Assembly (NCBI GenBank): GCA_022072175.1
Contig: JAJVIE010000003.1
Coordinates: 1,198,483-1,262,482, forward strand
DNA length: 64,000 bases
Direction: 5' to 3'
Origin: Candidatus Omnitrophota bacterium
GTDB taxonomy: Bacteria > Omnitrophota > Gorgyraeia > 2-02-FULL-51-18
In this document: positions 1 through 7,130 of the stretch, piece after piece
Layout of the letters: each line of letters starts with the position of its first letter
Position numbering within the stretch: the stretch's first letter is position 1
Notes under the pieces: generated by a model
Told to the model about the DNA's origin: nothing
Database searches by the model: none
What the model saw: only the letters and a program-made list of their open reading frames with translations
Position numbers and translations under genes: made by a program

Positions 1-216
1 GGCTTGCCGGTCATGGATCGTCGTGCAACCCAAGCCCTCATAGGTCCACCCGGGTCGGCTGACGACGACAGGATCGAGACCGCAGCGAGCCAGCAGTCCG
101 ACCGCATGGGCGATCAGAGTACTGCCCCGTGCGATCGCTAGTGCCTTGTCGGTACCGAACCTCGAGCTGCGGCCGCCGGCCAGCACCACGCCCCGGGCCA
201 CCCGCGGCCCGCTCAT
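1..216 (-). CDS. mobA: MobA-type molybdenum cofactor guanylyltransferase, N-terminal part (cut by window edge)
   Basis: The 72 visible codons begin at ATG 216 and run off the left edge, so the C-terminal two thirds are missing. The start contains the nucleotidyltransferase signature VLAGGRSSRFGTDKAL, the GTP-binding loop of MobA and related NTP transferases. MobA attaches GMP to molybdopterin to make the bis-MGD cofactor that NarG needs, which fits its place at the end of the moa/moe operon. It starts 3 bases after the hemerythrin gene stops. A related NTP transferase cannot be excluded from this fragment alone. Confidence 0.85.
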   Translation of the reverse strand, partial: MSGPRVARGVVLAGGRSSRFGTDKALAIARGSTLIAHAVGLLARCGLDPVVVSRPGWTYEGLGCTTIHDRQA

Positions 217-219
217 CGC

Positions 220-696
220 TTAATGCGCCCCGCAGCAGGTCTGAAAACGCTCTTGCGGGATCTCTTCCATGGCCAAGAACAGCCGGGCCGACTCCTCCGC
301 CCCGGATTGCGCCCCGATGGCAGGATACAGGATGTTCTCCTCTTTGTCGTTATGGGGCATCAACACCGCCTTCAGCTGGTCCAGCTCGGCGTCTGTCGAA
401 GGATCGGCGCGGCGCACCTTGTCGTGGATGCGATCGAGCCACTCAGCGATCGACCGGTGCTCGTGGCGCATGACATGGGTCGGCCCTTGCACGATCCCCG
501 TGCGCTGCTCGAAATGCGGGAAAAGCACTTCCTCCTCCCAGACGATATGCCTTCGCAGGCCTTTGATGAACTCACGGAAATAAGGCTTCGCCGCGGCGTG
601 GTCCTTGCTCTTCAATGCGCGGTAGCGCTCCAACAGCGCGTCCAATCGATCGTGATCGGCCTCAAAATACGCGGTCAGCGGATCTTTGTTCGGCAT
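220..696 (-). CDS. hemerythrin HHE-domain protein
   Basis: This 158-residue soluble protein has the His/Glu pattern of a non-haem di-iron hemerythrin: HDRLD near the N-terminus, HIVWEEEVLFPHFE in the middle, HEH, and HNDKEENILYPAI near the C-terminus. Hemerythrin-like proteins bind O2 or NO, or protect and repair iron centres; the exact role cannot be read from sequence. The start at ATG 696 is chosen because GGAGGGG lies just upstream and the family homology begins there. The gene overlaps the end of moaE by 35 bases and precedes mobA by 3, so it is a true member of the Moco operon. An NO-related role during nitrate respiration is inference. Confidence 0.85.
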   Translation of the reverse strand: MPNKDPLTAYFEADHDRLDALLERYRALKSKDHAAAKPYFREFIKGLRRHIVWEEEVLFPHFEQRTGIVQGPTHVMRHEHRSIAEWLDRIHDKVRRADPSTDAELDQLKAVLMPHNDKEENILYPAIGAQSGAEESARLFLAMEEIPQERFQTCCGAH

Positions 697-1132
697 GTGC
701 TGTGTCCCCTCCCTTTGTGTGGTGTTGATGTTGGCAGACGACCCAAGCCTGGCTCTCGTCCGCGTAGACCTCTTTTTTCCATATCGGGGCTTCGGATTTG
801 ACCCGGTCGATAGCCGACCGGCAGGCGTCAAAGGCCTCGGCCCGATGTCCCGCATGAGCGACCACCGCAACAGCCGCTTCGCCCACCTCCAGCCAGCCGA
901 CACGATGCACGATCTTCAAGGACCGGGCACCGGTCTCGTCCGCAACGTTCATCTCGATGCGGCGGATGACCTTCTCGGCCATCGATCGATAGCATTCGTA
1001 GTACAGTCTAAGGACCGGACGGCCTTCGTTATGGTCCCGCACTCTTCCAACGAAGATCGCCGTACCGCCGCAGTCGGGCGGCGCAGCGGCGGCGACCAGT
1101 GCTTCCAATGGTATCGGTCCGTCGATGATCAC
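662..1132 (-). CDS. moaE: molybdopterin synthase catalytic subunit MoaE
   Basis: This 156-residue protein is the large subunit of MPT synthase, which transfers sulfur from thiocarboxylated MoaD to precursor Z (cPMP) to make molybdopterin. Family features are GTAIFVGRVRDHNEG, the YECY segment, the HRVGWLEVGE core and the lysine-rich active-site stretch RVKSEAPIWKKE. The tail after KKEVYADESQAWV is longer than usual and runs into the downstream hemerythrin start. It sits 1 base after moaD. Confidence 0.95.
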   Translation of the reverse strand: MIIDGPIPLEALVAAAAPPDCGGTAIFVGRVRDHNEGRPVLRLYYECYRSMAEKVIRRIEMNVADETGARSLKIVHRVGWLEVGEAAVAVVAHAGHRAEAFDACRSAIDRVKSEAPIWKKEVYADESQAWVVCQHQHHTKGGDTAHAEQRSADRVF

Positions 1133-1133
1133 A

Positions 1134-1379
1134 TCATCCTCCCGCCATAGGCGTCAATAGCGCCAGTACATCATTCTCCCGCAGAGAAGCGGCGCTGTCG
1201 CTGTAGTGCTCGTTGACCGCATAGCGCAACGGCAGCTCGCGGCAAGCTGAGAGCTCGGCTCGACCAAGGGCCTCCTGCACGGCCTCGGCGACCGTCGCGC
1301 CGTCGGGCAGATCCAGCTCCAGCGTGCCGCCACCCCAGGCCTCACGCAGTTGCGCAAAAAGCAGGACCGTGACCTTCAT
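1134..1379 (-). CDS. moaD: molybdopterin synthase sulfur carrier MoaD
   Basis: This 81-residue ubiquitin-like sulfur carrier ends in the diagnostic Gly-Gly (LLTPMAGG) that is adenylated and thiocarboxylated. The start MKVTVLLFAQLRE at ATG 1379 matches the family N-terminus. It overlaps the moeA stop by four bases (ATGA), so translation is probably coupled. It partners MoaE, encoded immediately downstream. Confidence 0.95.
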   Translation of the reverse strand: MKVTVLLFAQLREAWGGGTLELDLPDGATVAEAVQEALGRAELSACRELPLRYAVNEHYSDSAASLRENDVLALLTPMAGG

Positions 1380-2599
1380 CCGTCGCCTTCGGTCAGTCGC
1401 TGAAAGACGACCGGGCTGCCGGCGCGGAGCGGTTTCTGGCCGGGATCGATCACGACAAAACCTTCCATCCTTCGCATCGAAGAGAGCATATGAGAGCCCT
1501 GCTTCCTCAGTACCCGGCACCACGATCGCGCAGAACGGCGGATCAGGCATGCCCTCAAGATCAAGGTCTTGTCCGGGTCCGGGCGCAACGCATGTTCCAG
1601 AGGCAGTTTCTGCTCGGCTAGACCTGTACGCCGATGTCCCATGAGCTTACGCAAACACGGATACACGTACTGGTAATAACACGCGTGCGCACTGGCCGGA
1701 TTTCCCGGCAGACCGAAGACCAACTTGCGGCCTTTCCATCCGAAATAGACCGGCTTGCCGGGCTTCTGTTTCACCCGCCAAAAGTCGCATTTGACTCCGC
1801 AGGACTTCAAGACCCGCTTGACCGGATCGTGATCGCCGACCGAGACGCCGCCGGTCAACACCACCACGTCGCAACACCGAAGCGCGCGACGGACCTCCTG
1901 ATCCAGACGCTCCGGATCGTCCTTGACCGAGGAAACGTTCGGATCCAGGATTCCCGAGCTTCGGAGTGCGGCGATCAGCATCGGCGTGTTGGAATCATAG
2001 ATACGGCCACTGGGAAGCGGTCCCAAGCCCGGGTCCGCCAGCTCATCTCCCGTCACGATGAGCCCGACCCTCGGCTGCGCATGGACCGGTACACGCTGCA
2101 GACCGACACAAGCCAAGAACCCGACCAACCCCGGCGTGATGACGGCACCGCGCACGCCCAGTTTGCTGCCGCGCCTCAACTCCTCGGCTCGCCTGCGGAT
2201 GTTACGACCCCGGGTCACTGGACACATCACGCGGACTCGGCCATCCCGTACGATCACCTTCTCTTTTTCGATCACCGCATCGGCGCCCTCGGGGACCGCC
2301 GCTCCGGTCATGATCGCGTACGCGCTCATCGGAGCCAGGACCCTCCGACGCCTGTCACCGGCTCGGATCGACCCTGCAATGCGCAGTTCCAGAGGCCGTT
2401 CCGGACCTGCACCGGCTGCGCATCGCGAGTCGAGAGCATAGCCGTCCATCGCCGAGTTGTCGAAACACGGCCAATCCGTGCCGGCCCGAAGTTCGCCTGC
2501 GATCACTGCGCCCAATCGATCGGAGGGCTTGACTTGTCGAGGCGCCATCGAACGACAGCGTCGCAGTACGCGCCGGCGAGCCTGTCGATAGGTGATCAT
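1376..2599 (-). CDS. moeA: molybdopterin molybdenumtransferase MoeA
   Basis: This 407-residue cytoplasmic enzyme inserts molybdate into adenylylated molybdopterin. MoeA landmarks are in order: PCFDNSAMDGYAL near the N-terminus, TGDEL with GRIYDSN in the MPT-binding domain, GGVSVGDHD, and FGLPGNPAS, followed by the C-terminal domain IV. Length is normal. The start at ATG 2599 makes an ATGA overlap with the upstream permease stop; longer readings would run through the permease gene. The protein is unusually Arg- and Cys-rich, but nothing key is missing. Confidence 0.95.
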   Translation of the reverse strand: MITYRQARRRVLRRCRSMAPRQVKPSDRLGAVIAGELRAGTDWPCFDNSAMDGYALDSRCAAGAGPERPLELRIAGSIRAGDRRRRVLAPMSAYAIMTGAAVPEGADAVIEKEKVIVRDGRVRVMCPVTRGRNIRRRAEELRRGSKLGVRGAVITPGLVGFLACVGLQRVPVHAQPRVGLIVTGDELADPGLGPLPSGRIYDSNTPMLIAALRSSGILDPNVSSVKDDPERLDQEVRRALRCCDVVVLTGGVSVGDHDPVKRVLKSCGVKCDFWRVKQKPGKPVYFGWKGRKLVFGLPGNPASAHACYYQYVYPCLRKLMGHRRTGLAEQKLPLEHALRPDPDKTLILRACLIRRSARSWCRVLRKQGSHMLSSMRRMEGFVVIDPGQKPLRAGSPVVFQRLTEGDG

Positions 2600-3351
2600 A
2601 GGACCCTCCACAACGTTCGAGCGGCGACTGTCAGCATCAGCACCGCCAGCAATCGAGCGATCTGGATCCGTCGAGCAGGACCTGCGCCCGTGCGCGAACC
2701 GAACCACCCGCCCAAACCGACCGCGACCGCCAATGACGCATAGACGACGGGCGAGGCGCCCATCGGACGAGCGACATAGCCCGCCAACCCAGCAAGGGAA
2801 TTGACCACGATGAAGAGCGCCGCCGAACATCCCGCAACCTTCGGATCAGCCCAGCGCAACAGGATCAGCAAGGGACTCAGGAAGATCCCGCCGCCGATCC
2901 CGATCAGTCCCGACACATAACCGATGATCGCGCCGGCGGGCATGCCTAAAACCCACACCCTGACGCGGGAATGCGCGGTCATCGTGCGTGATCCATGACC
3001 CGATAAGAAGATCCGGCTGGCCGCGACCGCCAGGGATATACCCAACAGCAGCGAGAAGATCCTATCCGAGATCGGCGTCCGAGCGCCCCAGTATGCGCAA
3101 GGGACCGAAAGGACCATGAAGGGCAGCACCAGCGATGGCCGCAAGTGACGCTCGTGGATGAACGCTCCGGCGGCGATACCCGCGACGAGCAAGTTGCACA
3201 TCAAAGCGATGGGAGCGATCTGGTCCCGCGGCAAGCCTGAGAACGCCAACACGGCCAGATACGCTGACGCGCCGCCGAAACCCACCATCGAATACACTGC
3301 GGCCGCACAGAAGAACAGCAGACACAAGATCACGAGCGTCTGAGTCTCCAT
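2596..3351 (-). CDS. TSUP (TauE/SafE, DUF81) family membrane permease
   Basis: This 251-residue polytopic protein has about eight hydrophobic segments and two glycine-rich repeats typical of TSUP permeases (SMVGFGGASAYLA near residue 22; GLIGIGGGIFLSPLL near residue 148). TSUP proteins move sulfur oxyanions or organosulfonates. Here it lies between moaCB and moeA with a TGATG overlap upstream and ATGA downstream, so it is co-translated with Moco genes. A role in handling sulfite or another oxyanion linked to Moco chemistry is inference. The start is ATG 3351; an in-frame TTG at 3354 is also possible. Confidence 0.85.
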   Translation of the reverse strand: METQTLVILCLLFFCAAAVYSMVGFGGASAYLAVLAFSGLPRDQIAPIALMCNLLVAGIAAGAFIHERHLRPSLVLPFMVLSVPCAYWGARTPISDRIFSLLLGISLAVAASRIFLSGHGSRTMTAHSRVRVWVLGMPAGAIIGYVSGLIGIGGGIFLSPLLILLRWADPKVAGCSAALFIVVNSLAGLAGYVARPMGASPVVYASLAVAVGLGGWFGSRTGAGPARRIQIARLLAVLMLTVAARTLWRVL

Positions 3352-4259
3352 CAATGGCCTCCTCCGGCCATCATCTTGTACGCGTGTAGCACCGCCGGGA
3401 ACACCGCATCCAAGGACTCCTCCGTGCCTCGCAAGGAGCCGGGTAGGTTAAGGATGATACAGCTTCCCGACAGTCCCGCCAGCCCCCGGGACAACATCGA
3501 GTATGGGGTCCGCCGCTGACCATGAGCCCGAGCGGCCTCCATGATCCCGGGCACCTCCCGGTCGATGACCCGACGGGTCGCCTCGACGGTGACATCGCGC
3601 GGTCCCAGCCCTGTGCCCCCGGTCGTGACGATGAGCCGGTGACCCGACGACACCAGGCCCTTCAGCTCGAGCTCGATCCGATCGGTCTCATCGGGCAGGA
3701 TCCTATAGGTCGGCTCCGCCAGCCCGTGCTCTACCAGCCGGTCTCGGATGATCCGACCCGACCGGTCCGACCGGACACCCTTGGCCGTGCTGTCCGAACA
3801 GACGACCACGGCCGCGCGCAAGTCTCTCGGGAACTTCTCAATGTAAGAGCTGCGACCACCAGTCTTCTCGACCAGGCGTATGGAGGAGATCACCATGTTC
3901 TTATCGACCGGCTTGAGCATGTCGTAGATCGTGAGCGTGCTCACCGAAGCCGATGTCAACGCCTCCATCTCGACACCCGTCTTGGCGATGGTGCTGACCG
4001 TAACGCGCACCGTGATGGTGCGCTCGCCCACCTCATAGTCGACCTGGGCGTGGTCGATGGGCACAGGATGACAGTACGGGATGAGCTCGGAGGTCTTCTT
4101 GACCGCCTGCACGCCGGCCACACGCGCGACGATCAAGACATCCTTCTTGGGCAGATCGTTGTCGAGGAGCCGGCGAATAGCTTCGGGTGAGGCTTCCAGC
4201 GTGCCCACGGCGACCGCCGTCCTCAGCGTCTCGACTTTGTTCGACACGGACTTCATCAT
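3351..4259 (-). CDS. moaCB: bifunctional MoaC-MoaB/MogA fusion
   Basis: This 302-residue fusion covers two steps of Moco synthesis. Residues 1-145 are MoaC (cyclic pyranopterin monophosphate synthase) with SELIPYCHPVPI, KTGVEMEALT and YDMLKPVDKNM, so the catalytic His, Glu, Asp and Lys are present. Residues 148-302 are the MoaB/MogA adenylyltransferase domain with SDSTAKG and TTGGTGLGPRD. The MoaC part lacks the usual first 12-15 residues before the MVDV-like strand. Stop/start overlaps (TGATG) join it to moaA upstream and to the permease downstream. Confidence 0.95.
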   Translation of the reverse strand: MMKSVSNKVETLRTAVAVGTLEASPEAIRRLLDNDLPKKDVLIVARVAGVQAVKKTSELIPYCHPVPIDHAQVDYEVGERTITVRVTVSTIAKTGVEMEALTSASVSTLTIYDMLKPVDKNMVISSIRLVEKTGGRSSYIEKFPRDLRAAVVVCSDSTAKGVRSDRSGRIIRDRLVEHGLAEPTYRILPDETDRIELELKGLVSSGHRLIVTTGGTGLGPRDVTVEATRRVIDREVPGIMEAARAHGQRRTPYSMLSRGLAGLSGSCIILNLPGSLRGTEESLDAVFPAVLHAYKMMAGGGH

Positions 4260-5263
4260 CAGCCTCCGATCTTCTTCATGACGGCGCTTACGATGTGGGA
4301 CTCGCTCGCCCCGGACCGATCGAACGGCCGTTCACGATACAGATTGCCGGCTGGTTTGAGTCGCACGGCAAGTCTCAGTGCGTCAGCGATACCAGCGTCC
4401 CCGGCCCCGTGACGCAGAGCCTCGCCCAGCGGCACCTCGACATCCGAGAACAAGCATGGACGCACTTGCCCCTCGGAGGTCACTCGCACCCTTGAGCAGG
4501 AGTCGCAAAAAGACTCCGTGAGAGATCCGATGAAACCGATCCGCCCGAGCCCTCCTCCGACACGGCAGGACTCGGCCACCTCCGCGCCCCGCGGTCCATC
4601 AGCGACCAACTCGACATGTTCTTTGACGATGCGCCGGATGATGTCGATCGGGATCACCAACTCCGGACGCCACGAGCTGCCGCATAGCGGCATGAATTCC
4701 AGGAAACGAACTTCCACGGGATACTCTCGCGCGATCCGAGTAAAACCCAGCACCTCGTCATAACTTAGGCCTCTGACCGCGACTACGTTGAGCTTGACAG
4801 GAAAACCCATCGATACAGCATCCTCGAAGGCGCCTCTGACCTGTGGATAGGCGTCGACGCCGCAGAGATCCTGGAAGCGCTGGCGATCCAACGCGTCCAG
4901 ACTGATGTTGATCCGGTCCAATCCCGCCTGCCGGAGGGGTGCCAGAAGCGGAGCCAGTCTGCTGCCGTTGGTGGTGATCGAGAGATCCTCGATCCGAGCC
5001 GATCGCTTGATACCCGCCACGATCTCAAGGAGGTCCGGACGGAGCAGTGGCTCCCCTCCGGTCAGGCGGACCCTGCGGATCCCCATCCCTGAAGCGACGC
5101 GGACCAGCCGCACGACCTCATTGGCGCTCATCATCGAGCCCGGTAAGCTGGGAGCGACCCCCTCGGGCGGTACGCAGTACGTACAACGAAAATTACACGT
5201 GTCGGTCAGGGACACCCTGAGGTAGTCGACCACCCTGCCGTACGTGTCGGTCAGCCTGTCCAT
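4259..5263 (-). CDS. moaA: GTP 3',8-cyclase MoaA (radical SAM)
   Basis: This 334-residue protein catalyses the first committed step of molybdopterin synthesis, conversion of GTP to 3',8-cyclo-GTP. The N-terminal radical-SAM cluster motif is CNFRCTYC, with TGGEPLLR following. The C-terminal second 4Fe-4S site is FCDSCSRVRVT followed by PCLF. The essential C-terminal Gly-Gly is present (MKKIGG). It has a strong GAGGAGG ribosome site and is the first gene behind the riboswitch-like leader. Confidence 0.97.
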   Translation of the reverse strand: MDRLTDTYGRVVDYLRVSLTDTCNFRCTYCVPPEGVAPSLPGSMMSANEVVRLVRVASGMGIRRVRLTGGEPLLRPDLLEIVAGIKRSARIEDLSITTNGSRLAPLLAPLRQAGLDRINISLDALDRQRFQDLCGVDAYPQVRGAFEDAVSMGFPVKLNVVAVRGLSYDEVLGFTRIAREYPVEVRFLEFMPLCGSSWRPELVIPIDIIRRIVKEHVELVADGPRGAEVAESCRVGGGLGRIGFIGSLTESFCDSCSRVRVTSEGQVRPCLFSDVEVPLGEALRHGAGDAGIADALRLAVRLKPAGNLYRERPFDRSGASESHIVSAVMKKIGG

Positions 5264-5279
5264 CCCGCCTCCTCACAAG

Positions 5280-5307
5280 AAAACCGGCTCCGTATGGACG
5301 GAGCCGG
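5280..5307 (-). terminator. intrinsic terminator in the moaA leader (riboswitch expression platform)
   Basis: A perfect 10-bp stem (arms 5298-5307 and 5284-5293, CCGGCTCCGT/ACGGAGCCGG) closes a 4-base loop and is followed on the minus strand by TTTT. It ends about ten bases before the moaA ribosome site, the place expected for a transcription-attenuation platform rather than for the end of narK2. Confidence 0.85.
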
Positions 5308-5485
5308 CAGGCGGACCCGTCCCCTCAGGAAGGTTCCGTTCAGCCGCTCCTTTCCAAACCCCCGGAGGCATCCGGAAGCCCGCCTTTTTCGGCGGTTACG
5401 AGGAGGGCGGCGGGTTTCCCCGCTCGCCCCGGATCGGTCCAACGACCTTATCATTTCTACGACTTAGGTCGATGGACTCGGAGCT
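5308..5485 (-). ncRNA. probable molybdenum cofactor (Moco) riboswitch in the moaA leader
   Basis: This non-coding leader precedes moaA and folds into successive short hairpins: GCGGG-GAAA-CCCGC, CCGCC-GAAAAA-GGCGG and CCGGA-TGCC-TCCGG, then a GGAAAGG...CCTTCC pairing. An upstream CTCCGAG element and the CCTCC-rich segments resemble my memory of the Moco RNA motif found before moa/moe genes. A -10-like GATAAT lies at 5490-5495 and would start RNA near 5484. The terminator directly downstream suggests that Moco turns the operon off. The class assignment is from recollection of the motif and was not computed. Confidence 0.7.
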
Positions 5486-5519
5486 CTACATTATCTTAAC
5501 ACCCTTCGATACACACGGG

Positions 5520-7115
5520 TCAACAGCGGATACCCGAACCCTTGCGATCGTAGTAGTACCAATTCAACGCCAAACAGACCACATAATACGCGGTAAAGCC
5601 GTACAACGCCCTCTCAGGATAGCCGGTCTTGATCTGCTGACCGAAGATGATCGGGATCATGAAAGCACCATAAGCAGCTATGGCGGAGGTCCACCCAAGC
5701 ACCGGGCCTGCTTGGTCCTTGGGGAAGATGTACGGAATGCTCCTGAACGTCGATCCGTTACCGACACCCGTCGCCACGAATAGCACCATGAAAAGCGCGA
5801 AGAACGGCGTCCAATAGACCTCGGGCGTTGCGGCAGCGCGGGCCTGAGAGATGAAATATGCCACTCCAAGCGCGGCCAGCACCTGCGTGATCGTACTCCA
5901 GGCCGTGACCCTCGAGCCGCTTCCCACGCGGTCCGAGACCCAGCCTCCCAACGGTCTGATCGCAGCGCCCACCAGTGGACCCAGGAAAGCCCATCTCATC
6001 GGGTCGGGTGCGTTCGGATTGACACTGCCATCCGGAAGATAACCAAAAACATCCTGGATGAGTTTGGGGAAGGACGCGGAGTATCCGATAAAAGAGCCGA
6101 AGGTCATCACGTACAACACGGTCATCACCCAATTGTGCTTTTTCGTGAAGATCGCGAATTGTTTGGATAAGCTGGCGCGGATCCGACCCGGCGACAGATA
6201 CTTCATGATCAAGAGGGTCAGGACGATGGTCAGGGGTAGGACGATCCACATATTGATCTTGAGAGCGGTCAGAAGGTACGCGCCGATGGAGGCGGCGGCC
6301 AGCCCCTCGGCGATCAACAGCAGGATCGCTGGCCATGCCCCCTTTCGCGTCTCCGGATCGGACGACGTGACGGCCAGATTGTTCATGCCCCAAGCCGCGG
6401 CGGCGGCCGACGCGATCAGAAAAGGCACCCAGACCCAACCGGCGTTCTGGATGTACACCAAGGTCCCTGCCGGTTTGGACCCGTCCGCCTCCACCAAAGG
6501 CAGTCCGGCTCCCGCAGCCGCTCCGAATGCGGCCACCGAGATGACCGCCGGGATGAGGCCTTGCATGACACTGACACCGAGGTTGCCCAAACCCGCGTTG
6601 AGTCCGAGCGCCAGTCCCTGCATGCGCTTCGGAAAAAATCCGGAGATATTGGACATCGATGAGGCGAAGTTCCCGCCCCCGAACCCTGAGAGGACAGCCA
6701 GCACGGCGAAGATGGCGTAGGGCGTATGGATATCTCGCAAAGCCAAACCGGAACCGATAGCCGGTATCAACAGTAGCGCCGTCGAGAGCGCTACAACATT
6801 GCGTCCGCCGCCGATAGCGACAACGAACGAGTGAGGTATGCGCAGCGTCGCCCCCGATAGTCCGGCGATGGCGGGCAGCGTCCACAGAAGCTCGTTGCAC
6901 CGCTTGAGGTCCTCGGCACTCTCATGGGGTAACCCGAGCGTGAACCCGAGCTTCTTCATCTGCACGATGATCATGCCCCACATGATCCAGACCGCGAAAG
7001 CCTGCAGGAGAGCGGGTATCGAGATCCACAGGTTACGGAAAGCCGTGCGTCGCCCGGAGACCTTCCAGAACTCAGGGTCTTCTACATTCCACTCGTTCAG
7101 TTCGGGTCCACGCAT
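5520..7115 (-). CDS. narK: NarK2-type nitrate/nitrite transporter (MFS, NNP family)
   Basis: This 531-residue, 12-helix MFS protein has the NNP signatures GFGGGNFASSMSNISGFFPK in the fifth helix and GVGNGSTFRSIPYIFP in the eleventh, which contact nitrate and nitrite. A longer loop containing LVEADGSKPAGT separates helices 5 and 6. Proteins of this branch usually exchange nitrate for nitrite. It is the last nar gene before the moaA leader, 15 bases after narK1. The two copies probably divide proton-coupled uptake and nitrate/nitrite exchange, as in other narK1-narK2 pairs (inference). Confidence 0.9.
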   Translation of the reverse strand: MRGPELNEWNVEDPEFWKVSGRRTAFRNLWISIPALLQAFAVWIMWGMIIVQMKKLGFTLGLPHESAEDLKRCNELLWTLPAIAGLSGATLRIPHSFVVAIGGGRNVVALSTALLLIPAIGSGLALRDIHTPYAIFAVLAVLSGFGGGNFASSMSNISGFFPKRMQGLALGLNAGLGNLGVSVMQGLIPAVISVAAFGAAAGAGLPLVEADGSKPAGTLVYIQNAGWVWVPFLIASAAAAAWGMNNLAVTSSDPETRKGAWPAILLLIAEGLAAASIGAYLLTALKINMWIVLPLTIVLTLLIMKYLSPGRIRASLSKQFAIFTKKHNWVMTVLYVMTFGSFIGYSASFPKLIQDVFGYLPDGSVNPNAPDPMRWAFLGPLVGAAIRPLGGWVSDRVGSGSRVTAWSTITQVLAALGVAYFISQARAAATPEVYWTPFFALFMVLFVATGVGNGSTFRSIPYIFPKDQAGPVLGWTSAIAAYGAFMIPIIFGQQIKTGYPERALYGFTAYYVVCLALNWYYYDRKGSGIRC

Positions 7116-7130
7116 GAGCCGCCTCCGGTC

